Origin: CAZCPB01 sp044223975
GTDB taxonomy: Bacteria > Planctomycetota > Phycisphaerae > Phycisphaerales > UBA1924
Direction: 5' to 3'
Length of the DNA stretch: 60,202 bases
Assembly (NCBI GenBank): GCA_044223975.1
Contig: JBGALI010000024.1
Coordinates: forward strand, 1-60,202
The first letter of the stretch is position 1. Each line of letters starts with the position of its first letter. The translations under genes and the position numbers were made by a program. Shown piece by piece: positions 17,404 through 26,522 of this stretch. The notes beneath the pieces were generated by a model. It made no database searches, had not been told where the DNA came from, and saw nothing but the letters and a program-made list of their open reading frames with translations.

Positions 17404-17963
17404 ATCAGGTAGGCGCCGGAGTGGGACGCCTCGTGGTCGATCAGCCAGCGCTTGCGTTCGAGGCCGCCGCCGTAGCCGTGGAGGGCGCCGGACGAATCGA
17501 TCACGCGGTGGCAAGGGACGACGATCGCCAGGCGGTTGTGGCCGTTGGCGCGGCCGACGGCGCGCGGGGCGCCGGGATTGCCCAGGTCGCGGGCGATGGC
17601 GCCGTAGCTCGTCGTTGATCCGTAGGGGATTTCGAGCAGCTTTGACCACACGGCACGTTCGAAGGCGGTGCCCGGGGTGTCGAGGGGGACGGTGAAGGCG
17701 CGGAGGGTACCGGCGAAGTAAGCCGCGAGCTCGCGGGTGAGCAGATCGAGGTGGTCGTTGGTGCCGGGCTCGAAGGTGGTGCGGAAGATCCGTTCAAGAT
17801 CGGCGCGTTCGGTGGGGAGAGCGCGGCGGTCGTTGAACTCGCAGAGGCAGGCGCCGGCGTCGGTGGCGCCCGCGGTCATCGGTCCCAGGGGCGTGGGGAC
17901 TTCGGTGAGGACGAGGCGGGTGGTGGTGGCGACGTGCGGCACGGCTGGAGAGTCCTGATTCAC
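17400..17963 (-). CDS. ogt: Methylated-DNA--protein-cysteine methyltransferase
   Basis: Suicide repair protein that transfers the methyl group from O6-methylguanine or O4-methylthymine to its own cysteine. 187 residues with the active site VVPCHRVI (Cys151), the preceding RAVGRANGHNRLAI helix-turn-helix/Asn-hinge region, and GYGGGLERKRWLI after it. The start is a GTG at 17963 with no obvious Shine-Dalgarno. It lies 25 bases after the glycosyltransferase gene on the same strand, so probably co-transcribed. Its stop codon falls inside a palindromic repeat. Confidence 0.9.
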   Translation of the reverse strand: MNQDSPAVPHVATTTRLVLTEVPTPLGPMTAGATDAGACLCEFNDRRALPTERADLERIFRTTFEPGTNDHLDLLTRELAAYFAGTLRAFTVPLDTPGTAFERAVWSKLLEIPYGSTTSYGAIARDLGNPGAPRAVGRANGHNRLAIVVPCHRVIDSSGALHGYGGGLERKRWLIDHEASHSGAYLI

Positions 17964-17988
17964 AGAGGGCCGGAGGGTGGGAGAGGAA

Positions 17989-18972
17989 TCACACCCTGGG
18001 GGCCGGGCGCTTCACGATCGCTTGTTTCATCAGGTCCATCATGCGGCGGGCGACGTTCGCGGCGGGGCGGGGGAGGTTTGCGATGCGGCGCTTGACGGCG
18101 CGGCTGAGGCGCACGGCGGCGGAGGCTTCGTATTCCTGCCTGGTGAGGTCGGCCTTGTCGCGCAGGGACCAGAGGTACTGGAGCGGGATGGGGAAGCCGG
18201 TCTCGTCGATCCAGTTGCAGTCGAATCGGCGGAGCATGCTGTTGCTGGCGGCGATGATGTCCGTCGCGCGGGCGTGGTAGGTGGCCTGATGGCGTTCGAC
18301 GATCTGGCGGAAGAGCTCGTCGTGGCGCGTGACGGCGTCCATGACCATGGTGGTGTGGCTGTGGCGGCGCCAGACGAAGAGGGGCTCGCGGACGCGCACG
18401 CCGCGGTAGCCGCGTTCGGAGAGGCGGATCCAGAATTCCCAGTCCTCGTAGCCGCGTTTCATGGTTTCGTCGAAGCCGGCCAGCTCGTCGAAGACCTCGC
18501 GGCGCAGGAGCGTGGTGACGGGGTGGAGGTTGGTGATGAGCAGGCAGAGGGGGTCCCAAGGCGGGACGCGCCAGATGCCGGTGCCGAGCTCGATCAGGCG
18601 TTCCTGGCAGTAGGCGTGGGAGACCCGCGGGTCGTTGGCGGCGGTGATCTCGCGGAGCAGATCGCTGACGAAGGTGGGCTCGAGATAATCGTCGGCGTCG
18701 AGGAAGACCAGGAACTCGGCGGCGCGAGCGGCGGGCTGGGAGGCGCCGCGGTTGCGTGCGGCGGGGAGCCCGCGGTTTTCCTGGTGGACCACGGTGACGC
18801 GATCGGAGGCGAGGCGGTCGCATTCACGGGGCGTGGTGCCGTCGGAGGAGCCGTCATTGACGATGACCACGGCGGTGTCGGCGTCCTTCTGGCGCAGCAC
18901 GCTTTCGACGGCTTCGCGGACGAAGCGGCCGTGGTTGAAGCAGGGGATGACGGCGGTGACGCGGCGGGCCAT
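17989..18972 (-). CDS. Family 2 glycosyltransferase (GT-A fold)
   Basis: 327 residues beginning with the GT2 pattern VTAVIPCFNHGRFVREAVES and VVIVNDGSSDGT. The DxD metal/nucleotide-sugar motif is FLDADD (Asp92/Asp94), followed by GYEDWEFWIRLSERGYRGV, the usual acceptor-side ED motif. It likely transfers a sugar to a cell-envelope glycan or LPS; donor and acceptor are unknown. No membrane helices are seen, so cytoplasmic or peripheral. Divergent from the MsbA-like exporter 59 bases away, which would fit an envelope-glycolipid job. Confidence 0.85.
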   Translation of the reverse strand: MARRVTAVIPCFNHGRFVREAVESVLRQKDADTAVVIVNDGSSDGTTPRECDRLASDRVTVVHQENRGLPAARNRGASQPAARAAEFLVFLDADDYLEPTFVSDLLREITAANDPRVSHAYCQERLIELGTGIWRVPPWDPLCLLITNLHPVTTLLRREVFDELAGFDETMKRGYEDWEFWIRLSERGYRGVRVREPLFVWRRHSHTTMVMDAVTRHDELFRQIVERHQATYHARATDIIAASNSMLRRFDCNWIDETGFPIPLQYLWSLRDKADLTRQEYEASAAVRLSRAVKRRIANLPRPAANVARRMMDLMKQAIVKRPAPRV

Positions 18973-19031
18973 CGGGATGAATGCTACCCCGGCTGGCCCT
19001 CGGCGCGCCGGGGGGCCATACTAGAGGCTTC

Positions 19032-20972
19032 ATGAGCCCGTTCTGGACATACGCCCGGGGGATGCTTCGCTACAGGGGGTTGGTCGCCGGGGCGATCCTG
19101 ATGGCCATCGTTTCGGCCTTCAGCCTGGGGGCGGGGCTGATGGGGATCGGCCCGATCATCGGGCAGATCGTCGATCCGGCGAAGAAACGGGACCTGCCGG
19201 CCCTGGCGCTGGAGTGGAACGCCAAACACCCAGAGCGGGCTCCGATCTCTGAGAGCGTGATCGCCGAGCTTCCTCACGATCCGTCCGCGGATGAGCGTGA
19301 CCTGCGCGTCATGGCCGCGGAGTGGAATGCGGATCACCCCAACCTGCCACAGATTCCGCCGGACCTGATCCCGCGCCTGCCGACGGGTCGGTTCACGGCG
19401 GCGGTGTGGATCGTGTCGGTGCTTGGGCTCCTGACCGTGATCGGAGCGGCGGCGAACTTCCTGCACGTGTACCTGTCGCTGACGGTCGTGAACAAGACCA
19501 GCGCGAACATCCGGCGGCAGGTGTTTCACCGGCTGGTGCGGCTGCCGCTGAAGGACGTTGTCGCGTCGGGCCCGGCCGATGCCGCGGCACGGGTGATCAA
19601 CGACACCAACGCGCTGTCGATGGGGTTCAACGCCCTTTTGAGCAAGGGCCTGGCGCAGGTGACGCAGGGGTTCGCGGCGCTCCTGGTCGCGGTGATCACG
19701 GACTGGCGGCTGACGGGCGTGGCGATTCTCGTGGGGCCGGTGCTGGCGACGCTAATCCGAAAGCTGGGGAAGAGGATCAAGCGGGCCTCGAAGGCGGCGC
19801 TGGTGTCGCAGGGCGGGTTGTACACGGCGGCGCTCGAGGCGTTGCAGGGCCTCCGCGTGGTGAAGGTTCACACGACCGAGCGGTTCGAGGCGGGTCGGTT
19901 TCACCGGTTCAACAAGCAGGTGATGCACGAGCAGAACCGGGTGCGCACGGCGCGGGCGCTGGCGAGCCCGCTCATCGACGTGGTGGGGATATTCGTGATC
20001 GGCGGGCTGGCGCTGATCGCGCTCAAGGCGATCCTGGCCGAGCAGTTGAACCCCAAGGACTTCCTGCTGACGCTGGCGTCGCTGGGCATGGCCGCGGCAC
20101 AGCTCAAGCCACTCTCCGGGATCATCAATGACGTGCAGCAGTCGGCGGGTGCGGCGGAGCGGCTCGAGGAGCTGATGCGTCCACCGCCGGAGCCCGGGCA
20201 CGACCTGGCCCTGCCGCGGCTGGCGCGGCACGCCGCGTCGATCGAGTTCAGGAACGTGGTGTTCACGTACCCGCGACAGAACAAGCCCTCGCTGGACGGC
20301 ATCTCCCTCACGGTCGCCAACGGGCAGACGGTGGCGTTCGTGGGGCCCAACGGCTCGGGGAAGACAACGCTCCTGGCGATGGTGCCGCGGCTGTTTGATC
20401 CCGACGACACGCGCGGGGCGGTGCTGATCGACGGGCGGGACATCCGCGAGGTGTCGGTGCGGAGCCTGCGGCGACAGATCGGCGTGGTGACGCAGGAGAC
20501 GGTGCTGTTCCGCGGGACGATCGGTTCGAACATCGCGTACGGCGCGGAGAACGCGACGCGCGAGCGAATCGAGGAGGCGGCCAAGCGCGCCCGGGCCCAC
20601 GAGTTCATCCTCGAGCAGCCGCAGGGGTACGAGACGGTGGTCGCCGAGCAGGGGCTTTCGCTCTCGGGCGGGCAGCGTCAGCGGATCGCGATCGCGCGGG
20701 CGATCCTGCGCGATCCGACGATTCTGATCCTCGACGAGGCGACGAGCATGATCGACGCCGACAGCGAGGCCAAGATTGCCGCGGCGCTCGCGGAGTTTGG
20801 CAAGGGCCGCACGTGCCTGATCGTGGCCCACCGCCTGAGCACGGTGATCAACGCGGACTCGATCGTGGTGATGGACCAGGGCAAGGTTGTCGATCGCGGC
20901 ACGCACACCGAGCTCCTGGAGCGGTGCGAGACGTACCGGCTGATCGCCAAGCACCAGCTCGGGCAGGGGTGA
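19032..20972 (+). CDS. MsbA-like ABC exporter (fused TMD-NBD)
   Basis: 646 residues: an exporter-type transmembrane domain followed by one ATPase domain, acting as a homodimer in the inner membrane. The NBD is complete: Walker A GPNGSGKTT (about 438-446), signature LSGGQRQR (about 543), Walker B ILILDEATS (about 564) and switch His in VAHRLS (about 599). ATG 19032 follows GAGG. The TM1-TM2 extracytoplasmic loop is unusually long (about 42-120) and contains an imperfect duplication, EWNAKHPERAP...VIAELP and EWNADHPNLPQ...LIPRLP. Lipid A or lipid-linked glycan flipping is inferred from class and the GT2 neighbour; peptide or drug export cannot be excluded. Confidence 0.85.
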   Translation: MSPFWTYARGMLRYRGLVAGAILMAIVSAFSLGAGLMGIGPIIGQIVDPAKKRDLPALALEWNAKHPERAPISESVIAELPHDPSADERDLRVMAAEWNADHPNLPQIPPDLIPRLPTGRFTAAVWIVSVLGLLTVIGAAANFLHVYLSLTVVNKTSANIRRQVFHRLVRLPLKDVVASGPADAAARVINDTNALSMGFNALLSKGLAQVTQGFAALLVAVITDWRLTGVAILVGPVLATLIRKLGKRIKRASKAALVSQGGLYTAALEALQGLRVVKVHTTERFEAGRFHRFNKQVMHEQNRVRTARALASPLIDVVGIFVIGGLALIALKAILAEQLNPKDFLLTLASLGMAAAQLKPLSGIINDVQQSAGAAERLEELMRPPPEPGHDLALPRLARHAASIEFRNVVFTYPRQNKPSLDGISLTVANGQTVAFVGPNGSGKTTLLAMVPRLFDPDDTRGAVLIDGRDIREVSVRSLRRQIGVVTQETVLFRGTIGSNIAYGAENATRERIEEAAKRARAHEFILEQPQGYETVVAEQGLSLSGGQRQRIAIARAILRDPTILILDEATSMIDADSEAKIAAALAEFGKGRTCLIVAHRLSTVINADSIVVMDQGKVVDRGTHTELLERCETYRLIAKHQLGQG

Positions 20973-20983
20973 GGCACCACGGC

Positions 20984-21319
20984 ATGCACGACCAGAACGC
21001 CCAGGGAAACGACTACTTCAAGTGCGACTTCTGCCGCCGCTCGTGGGCGGAGGACCGGCCGATGGTCGAGGGGCACCAGGGGAGCCTGATCTGCGCCCAG
21101 TGTCTTTCGGCGTCGTACGCGGAGGTGGTGAACGCCAAGGGCGGGGTGGAGCCGCCGGAGGGCGTGAAGTGCGCGCTGTGCCTGGAGGACAAGGCCGAGA
21201 TGCACTGGGAGAGCCCGATGTTCCCGGGCACGTTTGCCTGCCGCCGGTGCGTGAACCAGTCGGCGCGGATACTCGAGAAGGACAAGGAATACGGCTGGAA
21301 GCGGCCGGGGACGGCGTGA
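20984..21319 (+). CDS. Small C4 zinc-finger protein (ClpX N-domain-like)
   Basis: 111 residues starting 11 bases after the exporter, so likely in one operon with it. Two CxxC pairs (CDFC...CAQC) spaced as in the ClpX zinc-binding domain, with the intervening EDRPMVEGHQGSLIC resembling ClpX's ...LIAGP...ICDEC. Further pairs CALC and CRRC follow, so it could bind two zinc ions. It has no ATPase domain. A protein-protein adaptor role is an inference only. Confidence 0.7.
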   Translation: MHDQNAQGNDYFKCDFCRRSWAEDRPMVEGHQGSLICAQCLSASYAEVVNAKGGVEPPEGVKCALCLEDKAEMHWESPMFPGTFACRRCVNQSARILEKDKEYGWKRPGTA

Positions 21320-21325
21320 GGCGGA

Positions 21326-21604
21326 TCACTGCATGGGCAGGATGATCGGCAGCACGTACTCGACGACCACGAACGCCGCGGCACCCATCGCGATGATGGC
21401 GACGATGAGCTGCGTGGTCATGATCATGACCTTGCGCCAGTAGTGCTCGAGGCTGTCGAGGCGCACGGCCTTGTAGGTCATCGACACGCCCACCGCCAGC
21501 GGGATGAGCAGCCAGAACCAGTGGCGCTGGAGGCTGAGCGGGTCGAGGAACGGGCGCCAGGCCAGGACGAGCGTTGGTGCGATGTTGAGTGCGGCGGTGA
21601 GCAA
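21326..21604 (-). CDS. Small integral membrane protein
   Basis: 92 residues with probably three hydrophobic helices (IAPTLVLAWRPF, WFWLLIPLAVGVSMTY, and a long IMTTQLIVAIIAMGAAAFVVVEYVLPIILPM). A TTG start at 21604 is preceded by AGGGG seven bases upstream; no ATG/GTG is available. It lies 69 bases downstream of the ketosynthase gene on the same strand and converges with the zinc-finger gene. Family not recognised. Confidence 0.6.
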   Translation of the reverse strand: MLTAALNIAPTLVLAWRPFLDPLSLQRHWFWLLIPLAVGVSMTYKAVRLDSLEHYWRKVMIMTTQLIVAIIAMGAAAFVVVEYVLPIILPMQ

Positions 21605-21673
21605 GGCGGTCCCCTGGAGGAGGGGGATGATATCGCCGCGTCGGAGGTCGTGCGCGCCGGGATCGGACTCGGA

Positions 21674-22972
21674 TCAGGGACCGGCCCGGACTATCAGCGC
21701 GCTGTTTTTGGCCCCGAACGCAAGGCAGTTGATGAGCGCGACGCGGGCGTCGGTGGGCAGCGCCGTGTTGGGCGTGTACGAGAGGTCGCACGCCGGGTCG
21801 GGCTCGCGGAGGTTGATCGTCGGCGGCACGAACGGGCCTTCGCCGCCGTCGGCGCTGGTCAGGGCGCCGAGGGTGGCGACGAGCGCGGCAAGGCCGCAGG
21901 CGCCTTGCGGGTGGCCGATGGCTCCCTTCACGGACGAACCTTGGAGGCGCCGCGCGTGGGCGCCAAAGGCCTGCTTCACGGCCGCGGTCTCGACGGTGTC
22001 GTTGAGCTGGGTGCCCGTGCCGTGGTAGTTCACCAGTTCGATGTCTTCGGGCGCGAGGGCGGCGTCCTCGATGGCCAGGTGGATGGCGCGCACGGACTCG
22101 AGCATGTCGGGGTCGGGGCGGACGCGGTGGAAGGCATCGCAGGTGGCGCCGTAGCCCAGCACCGCGCCCAGCGATTTGGACGACGAAGGCGCATCCCACG
22201 ATTCGCGCGTCAGGACCGCGGCCCAGGCGCCTTCGCCGAGCACGAAGCCGTCGCGCGTGCGATCGAAGGGGCGGCAGGCGGTGCCGGCGTTCTGCGGGTC
22301 GTGGCGGAAGTCGCGCGTGGAGATGACGCGCAGGAGTTCCATGCCCAGGAGCGTGCCGAAGCAGACGTGCGCATCGGCCCCCACCACCACCATGGCGCTC
22401 GGAGCGCCGGGGCGGTCGCTGCGCAGGAGGTCCATGGCCATGCCGATGGCGTCGGACGACGAGGCGCAGCCGGTGGAGATGCAGAGCGACGGGCCGCGGA
22501 GGCCCAGGCGGATCGAAAGTTCGCCCGCGAGGTTGCCGTGCGTCGCGTTGGTGATCGTCCAGAGCGAGGGGCGGATGCCGCGGGCGTGGTAGTTCTCCGA
22601 CTGTTCGAGGGTGAAGTCGATGCCGCCGGCGCCGGTGCCGAGCACGACGCCGATCTGGCGCGAGTGATCGAGATCGAGAGAGTCGCCGGTCGGAATCCCC
22701 GCGTGCGCCAGGGCCTCGCGTGCCGCGGCAAGGGCCATGGGGACCAGACGCGGCAGGCGGCCGAGGTCTGCATCGCTCATCGTGGAGCGCGGATTGAACT
22801 CGGGGCACTGCGCGGCCACGGTGGACTTGACCATCTCGTGGCGGAGTTCAATCAGCCGCACGCCGGAGCGCCCGGCGCGGAGGCCGGCGATGTACGCGGG
22901 GACGCCCACGCCAAGCGGGCTCACGGCGCCCAGCCCTCGGACGACGGCGGACGGGCGACGCGTGGTGCTCAC
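21674..22972 (-). CDS. Beta-ketoacyl-ACP synthase (KAS I/II type)
   Basis: 432 residues from a GTG at 22972 with GGAG close upstream; an open extension upstream is rejected because it is not KAS-like. Thiolase fold with the Cys-His-His set: STGCASSSDAIG (Cys169), NYHGTGTQLND (His317) and KGAIGHPQGACG (His354). It condenses acyl-thioesters with malonyl-ACP in fatty-acid or polyketide-like synthesis. The gatekeeper region is compatible with FabF, but no acp or fabG neighbours confirm a core fabF. The neighbours suggest a stand-alone or secondary KAS. Transcribed after thiL with an 82-base gap. Confidence 0.85.
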   Translation of the reverse strand: MSTTRRPSAVVRGLGAVSPLGVGVPAYIAGLRAGRSGVRLIELRHEMVKSTVAAQCPEFNPRSTMSDADLGRLPRLVPMALAAAREALAHAGIPTGDSLDLDHSRQIGVVLGTGAGGIDFTLEQSENYHARGIRPSLWTITNATHGNLAGELSIRLGLRGPSLCISTGCASSSDAIGMAMDLLRSDRPGAPSAMVVVGADAHVCFGTLLGMELLRVISTRDFRHDPQNAGTACRPFDRTRDGFVLGEGAWAAVLTRESWDAPSSSKSLGAVLGYGATCDAFHRVRPDPDMLESVRAIHLAIEDAALAPEDIELVNYHGTGTQLNDTVETAAVKQAFGAHARRLQGSSVKGAIGHPQGACGLAALVATLGALTSADGGEGPFVPPTINLREPDPACDLSYTPNTALPTDARVALINCLAFGAKNSALIVRAGP

Positions 22973-23054
22973 GGGGACTCCGGGCGGAAGTTGGGAACAG
23001 TGTAGATGAACGCCGCTCAAGCCGAATCCCAGCCCCGGACCGGCGCCGGGCCCG

Positions 23055-24002
23055 TCAGGAGTGGTCCCAACCTTCGCTCGTGGCGTCGATCGTCGCGCCC
23101 CCGGGCGCGCGGACGAGACAGCGGCACGGTTCATCTCCCGGCGTTGCGGCACGGACCACGCCGATCCGGGTTACCCGCGTGCCGGCGGAGAGCGCGGGGG
23201 CGGTGGCGCGGGCCGTGAACAGCAGTTCGTAGTCTTCTCCATCGCGCAGCGCGGCGCGCCAGTCGGATCCGGCGTGGCACGGCAGGGCGGCGGCGTCGAG
23301 TTCGATGGTCACGCCCGAGGCCGCGGCGATCCGGCCGGCGTCGCGCCCCAGACCATCGGAGATGTCGATCATGGCGTGGAGATCGGCGCCGAGCGCATCG
23401 CACAATTCACGCGCTTCACGCAGGCGCGGCTCGAACGACAGGTGCCGCGCGGACCCGAGCGAGCCGCCGAGGGCGCCGGTCACGTACACCGAGTCGCCGG
23501 CGCGGGCGCCGGAGCGCAGCACCGGCCCGCGCGGCGCGTGAGCGAGGCCCATCACGGTGACGGTGAGCGTGAGCGGCCCCGCGCCGGCGCCCTGGCCGAA
23601 CGTCGCGGCGTCGCCGCCCACCAGCGGGCAGCGCCAGTGCTCGGCCCAGTGCTGCATGCGGTCGAACAGGCTGTCCGCGTCGCGCTGCGGGAAATCGTGC
23701 GGGAGCGCGGCGGTGGCGAGCGCGATGCCCCACTCCTCCAGCCCTCCGCCCATCGCGGCGATGTCGGAGACCGATCGCGCCACGGCCTTGCGGGCGATCG
23801 CGTCGAGGCTCGTGGCCTTGCCCGCGGGCGCTGCATAGTGGCGCCCTTCGATCAGTTGATCGACCGTTGCGAGCATGCGTCGCCCCACGGGCGGAGCGAT
23901 CACGGCGCAGTCGTCGCCGGGCCCGAGGGTGACGTGCTGGAAGCGAGCGGAAAGGTCGGCGGACCGGGCGTAGATGTGCGAGAGCAGGTCCGACTCGCGC
24001 AT
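23055..24002 (-). CDS. thiL: Thiamine-monophosphate kinase
   Basis: Phosphorylates thiamine monophosphate to the active diphosphate with ATP. 315 residues from ATG 24002 (E. coli 325). PurM/ThiL features: GPGDDCAVI near residue 27, TVDQLIEGRHY, RKAVARSVSDIAAMGG, CPLVGGDAATF, GDSVYVTGALGGS and MIDISDGLGRDA. All expected acidic metal and nucleotide ligands are present. It follows the DUF1080 gene by 20 bases, so translation may be coupled by proximity. No TPP riboswitch is seen upstream. Confidence 0.92.
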   Translation of the reverse strand: MRESDLLSHIYARSADLSARFQHVTLGPGDDCAVIAPPVGRRMLATVDQLIEGRHYAAPAGKATSLDAIARKAVARSVSDIAAMGGGLEEWGIALATAALPHDFPQRDADSLFDRMQHWAEHWRCPLVGGDAATFGQGAGAGPLTLTVTVMGLAHAPRGPVLRSGARAGDSVYVTGALGGSLGSARHLSFEPRLREARELCDALGADLHAMIDISDGLGRDAGRIAAASGVTIELDAAALPCHAGSDWRAALRDGEDYELLFTARATAPALSAGTRVTRIGVVRAATPGDEPCRCLVRAPGGATIDATSEGWDHS

Positions 24003-24022
24003 GGGCAAGCGTAGTGCCGGTG

Positions 24023-24787
24023 CTACTTGCCGGGACCGCCGAGCTCCCTGACCCAGATGTTGCGGTACTTCACCGGGTTGCCGTGGTCCTGGAGGTAGAT
24101 CGGGCCCGGGCCGGGGGCTTCGTTCGCGTCCGCGGCGGAGCCGGTCGCGCCGTCGACCTCGGCGTTGTCCTGCACGAGCACGCCGTTGTGGAGCACGGTG
24201 ATGCGCGCGTTGGCGGTCTTCTTTCCAGCGGCGTCGAAGCGCGGGGCGTGGAAGACGATGTCGTAGGTCTGCCACTCGCCGGGCGGGCGGCAGGCGTTCA
24301 CGAGCGGGGCGTGCTTCTTGTAGATCGCGGCGCACTGGCCGTCGGGGTACGTTGAGCTTTTGAACGAGTCGAGGACCTGGACCTCGTAGCGGTTCTGGAT
24401 ATACACGCCGCTGTTGCCGCGGGCCTGGCCGGTGGGCTGGTCCTTCCCGGCGGGGCCGGGGTCGGGCTCGCAGAACTCGACGTGTATCTGGGCGTCGCCG
24501 AAGGTCTTCTTCGTGAGGATGCTGCCCGTGCCTGGGGCGATGGTCATGGACCCGCCGGGCTTGCCTTCAGCTTTCCAGCCCGCCGGCTTGGCGTCGGCGG
24601 TGGTCCACTGGTCGAGCGATGTTCCGTCGAAGAGCACGACCGCGTCGGAGGGCGGCGGTGCGATGCCGGGGTTGGCGCCGGGGGTGACGACGCGGGGCTC
24701 GGGGTCGTCGTGCATCACCGACGGCGCGAGCGAGGCGTGGGCGAGCGAAGCGACGATCGCGAGGGAGAGTGACGAGCGGATGATCAT
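24023..24787 (-). CDS. Secreted DUF1080 protein (3-keto-disaccharide hydrolase family)
   Basis: 254 residues: signal peptide, then the concanavalin-like DUF1080 fold with FDGTSLDQW, SGVYIQNRYEVQVLDS, EWQTYDIVFHAPRF, NGVLVQDNAEV and a closing GPIYLQDHGNPVKYRNIWVREL. The last block is the family hallmark. Family members hydrolyse 3-keto-glycosides or bind glycans, usually outside the cell. The ATG at 24787 has GGAG eight bases upstream. Between the esterase and thiL genes on one strand. The exact substrate is unknown. Confidence 0.9.
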   Translation of the reverse strand: MIIRSSLSLAIVASLAHASLAPSVMHDDPEPRVVTPGANPGIAPPPSDAVVLFDGTSLDQWTTADAKPAGWKAEGKPGGSMTIAPGTGSILTKKTFGDAQIHVEFCEPDPGPAGKDQPTGQARGNSGVYIQNRYEVQVLDSFKSSTYPDGQCAAIYKKHAPLVNACRPPGEWQTYDIVFHAPRFDAAGKKTANARITVLHNGVLVQDNAEVDGATGSAADANEAPGPGPIYLQDHGNPVKYRNIWVRELGGPGK

Positions 24788-24838
24788 GGGCACGCTCCGA
24801 TTTCTGGATGCCGCGGGCGGCCGAGCGGCGCTGCCGCG

Positions 24839-26389
24839 CTACTTGCACTTCTGGGCGATCGAATCGTACATCGCCTTCACGCCGGGCATGTAGACGGTGT
24901 GGCCCATGCCCGGCACGACCTCTACCGTGGCGTCGCTGCCGAGCTTCGCGAGCGAGTCTTTCAGCTTGATCGCGGCGCCGTCGAGGTAGAAGTTGTCCAT
25001 GCCGCCGGCGTAGACGTGGATCTTGCCGGCGAGCTTGGGGCCCAGGTCTTTCCAGTTTCTCTCGAGCACAAGCCTGATGTCGTACTTCTCCCAGGCGTTG
25101 GCGGTGCTGGTGTTCACGGCGCCGGTGGCGCGGTCGAAGAGAGGCGCCGGCCGGCCGTCGCGGCCGCGCGGGCTGAAGACGGCCTCGAAGGCACGGATCT
25201 GCCCGCCGTCGCCGAGGACATCTTCCTGGCGCACGAAGTCGTCGTACCAGAACTTCACGTTCTCGCCATCGCGCCCGAGCGGCCGGCGCTCGCCCCTGGC
25301 GTCGCGGTACATGTTGGCGCCGGGCGTGTAGAGGTCGATCCGCTGGAAGTCGCGGAAATCGACGGGGTCGGGGCAATGTGACCACGTCCCGTTGAACTGA
25401 TCGGGGTAGGCCACCTGGAGCCAGAGGCTGCTCCATCCGCCGGAGGAGATTCCGCTGACGAAGCGGCGCTGGCCGGACTGGGCGCCGTGGTACTTCTGCT
25501 CGACGGCGGGGATGAGTTCTTCGATCAGAGCCTTGCCGCGGGGCCCGTTGTTGGCCGAGTCGGCGAAGACGTTGTGCCCGAAGTGGCTGGAGGGGTCGGG
25601 GACGACGATGATGACGTCGGGCGTGCCGGGGGGCGGCGCGAGGTACCGCGCGGTCTGCGAAGCGCCGTGGTGCGAGGCGCCGAAGCCGCCGATCCAGTAG
25701 ACGGTGGGGTAGCGTGCCGCGGGGTCATCCTTCCAGTGCTCGGGCAGGACCACGCCGGCGTTGACCTTCACCTCGCGTCCGTAGAACGCCGAGAGGCTGG
25801 GGCTGACGATCGAGACGAGCTTGACGCGGTCGGTTTCCTTGAAGGGCTGCTCGGGCACGGCGTGGGTGAGCTTGAATTCAGCCGCGCCGGCGCTGCTGTC
25901 GCGCGACAGCGTCAGAGTGACGGGGTCGCTGTAGAGGTCGCCGGCGCCTTCTCCGACGTGGGGCGAGTCGAGGTTGCGCCGCGCCACCGCCTGCGCGCTG
26001 TAATCGCCCGGTTCGAGCTCGGCCAGCGGCCGGGGCCACGCCATCGCCGTGTTGCCGACGTCGATGGGCGTTCCGGGCGGCACGTTTGAAACGTCGAGGG
26101 CCAGGACCACGGCGCTCCCGCCCCAGATGCCCATCTGCCGACGCGGCTCGCCGCCGGAGCTCTTCGTGAGCACGACGTAGACGCGCCCCGAGTAGGGCCC
26201 GCTGTGGAGCGCGGGGTCGAGCGTGAGCCGGAACGACGATGCGATTGGGCGCTTGGCGCTCGGCGCGGCGTCGGGCTTCACCGATGCCGGCGGCGCGGCC
26301 GGCGCCTGATGAGTGCCTGCCGCGGGCTGCGCGCCCATGGCCATTGAAACACAGGCGACGAACGGCCAGAGCACGAGCATTGCGGGCAT
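24839..26389 (-). CDS. Secreted alpha/beta-hydrolase esterase (EstD/Fes-like)
   Basis: 516 residues from ATG 26389, with a strong AGGAGG five bases upstream and a signal peptide ending near AMGAQPA. An N-terminal beta-rich domain (about 45-180) precedes the hydrolase, which has oxyanion region YWIGGFGASHHG, nucleophile elbow SGISSGGWSS (about 315) and a C-terminal His in GMGHTVYMPG. It resembles enterochelin-esterase/feruloyl-esterase-like family members that cleave ester bonds on carbohydrates or siderophores. The adjacent DUF1080 gene suggests a shared role in polysaccharide breakdown; this is inference. Confidence 0.8.
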   Translation of the reverse strand: MPAMLVLWPFVACVSMAMGAQPAAGTHQAPAAPPASVKPDAAPSAKRPIASSFRLTLDPALHSGPYSGRVYVVLTKSSGGEPRRQMGIWGGSAVVLALDVSNVPPGTPIDVGNTAMAWPRPLAELEPGDYSAQAVARRNLDSPHVGEGAGDLYSDPVTLTLSRDSSAGAAEFKLTHAVPEQPFKETDRVKLVSIVSPSLSAFYGREVKVNAGVVLPEHWKDDPAARYPTVYWIGGFGASHHGASQTARYLAPPPGTPDVIIVVPDPSSHFGHNVFADSANNGPRGKALIEELIPAVEQKYHGAQSGQRRFVSGISSGGWSSLWLQVAYPDQFNGTWSHCPDPVDFRDFQRIDLYTPGANMYRDARGERRPLGRDGENVKFWYDDFVRQEDVLGDGGQIRAFEAVFSPRGRDGRPAPLFDRATGAVNTSTANAWEKYDIRLVLERNWKDLGPKLAGKIHVYAGGMDNFYLDGAAIKLKDSLAKLGSDATVEVVPGMGHTVYMPGVKAMYDSIAQKCK

Positions 26390-26522
26390 GAGGCCTCCTG
26401 AGACGTATCGACGAGTGTACCGGATCGGGCGACGCGCCCGCCTTCCCCCCACTCCCACCGGCCGGGCGTTGTCGGCCGCTCTGTATTGCCAGGATCCGTT
26501 CGAATCTTGCTCGGGCGGCAAC

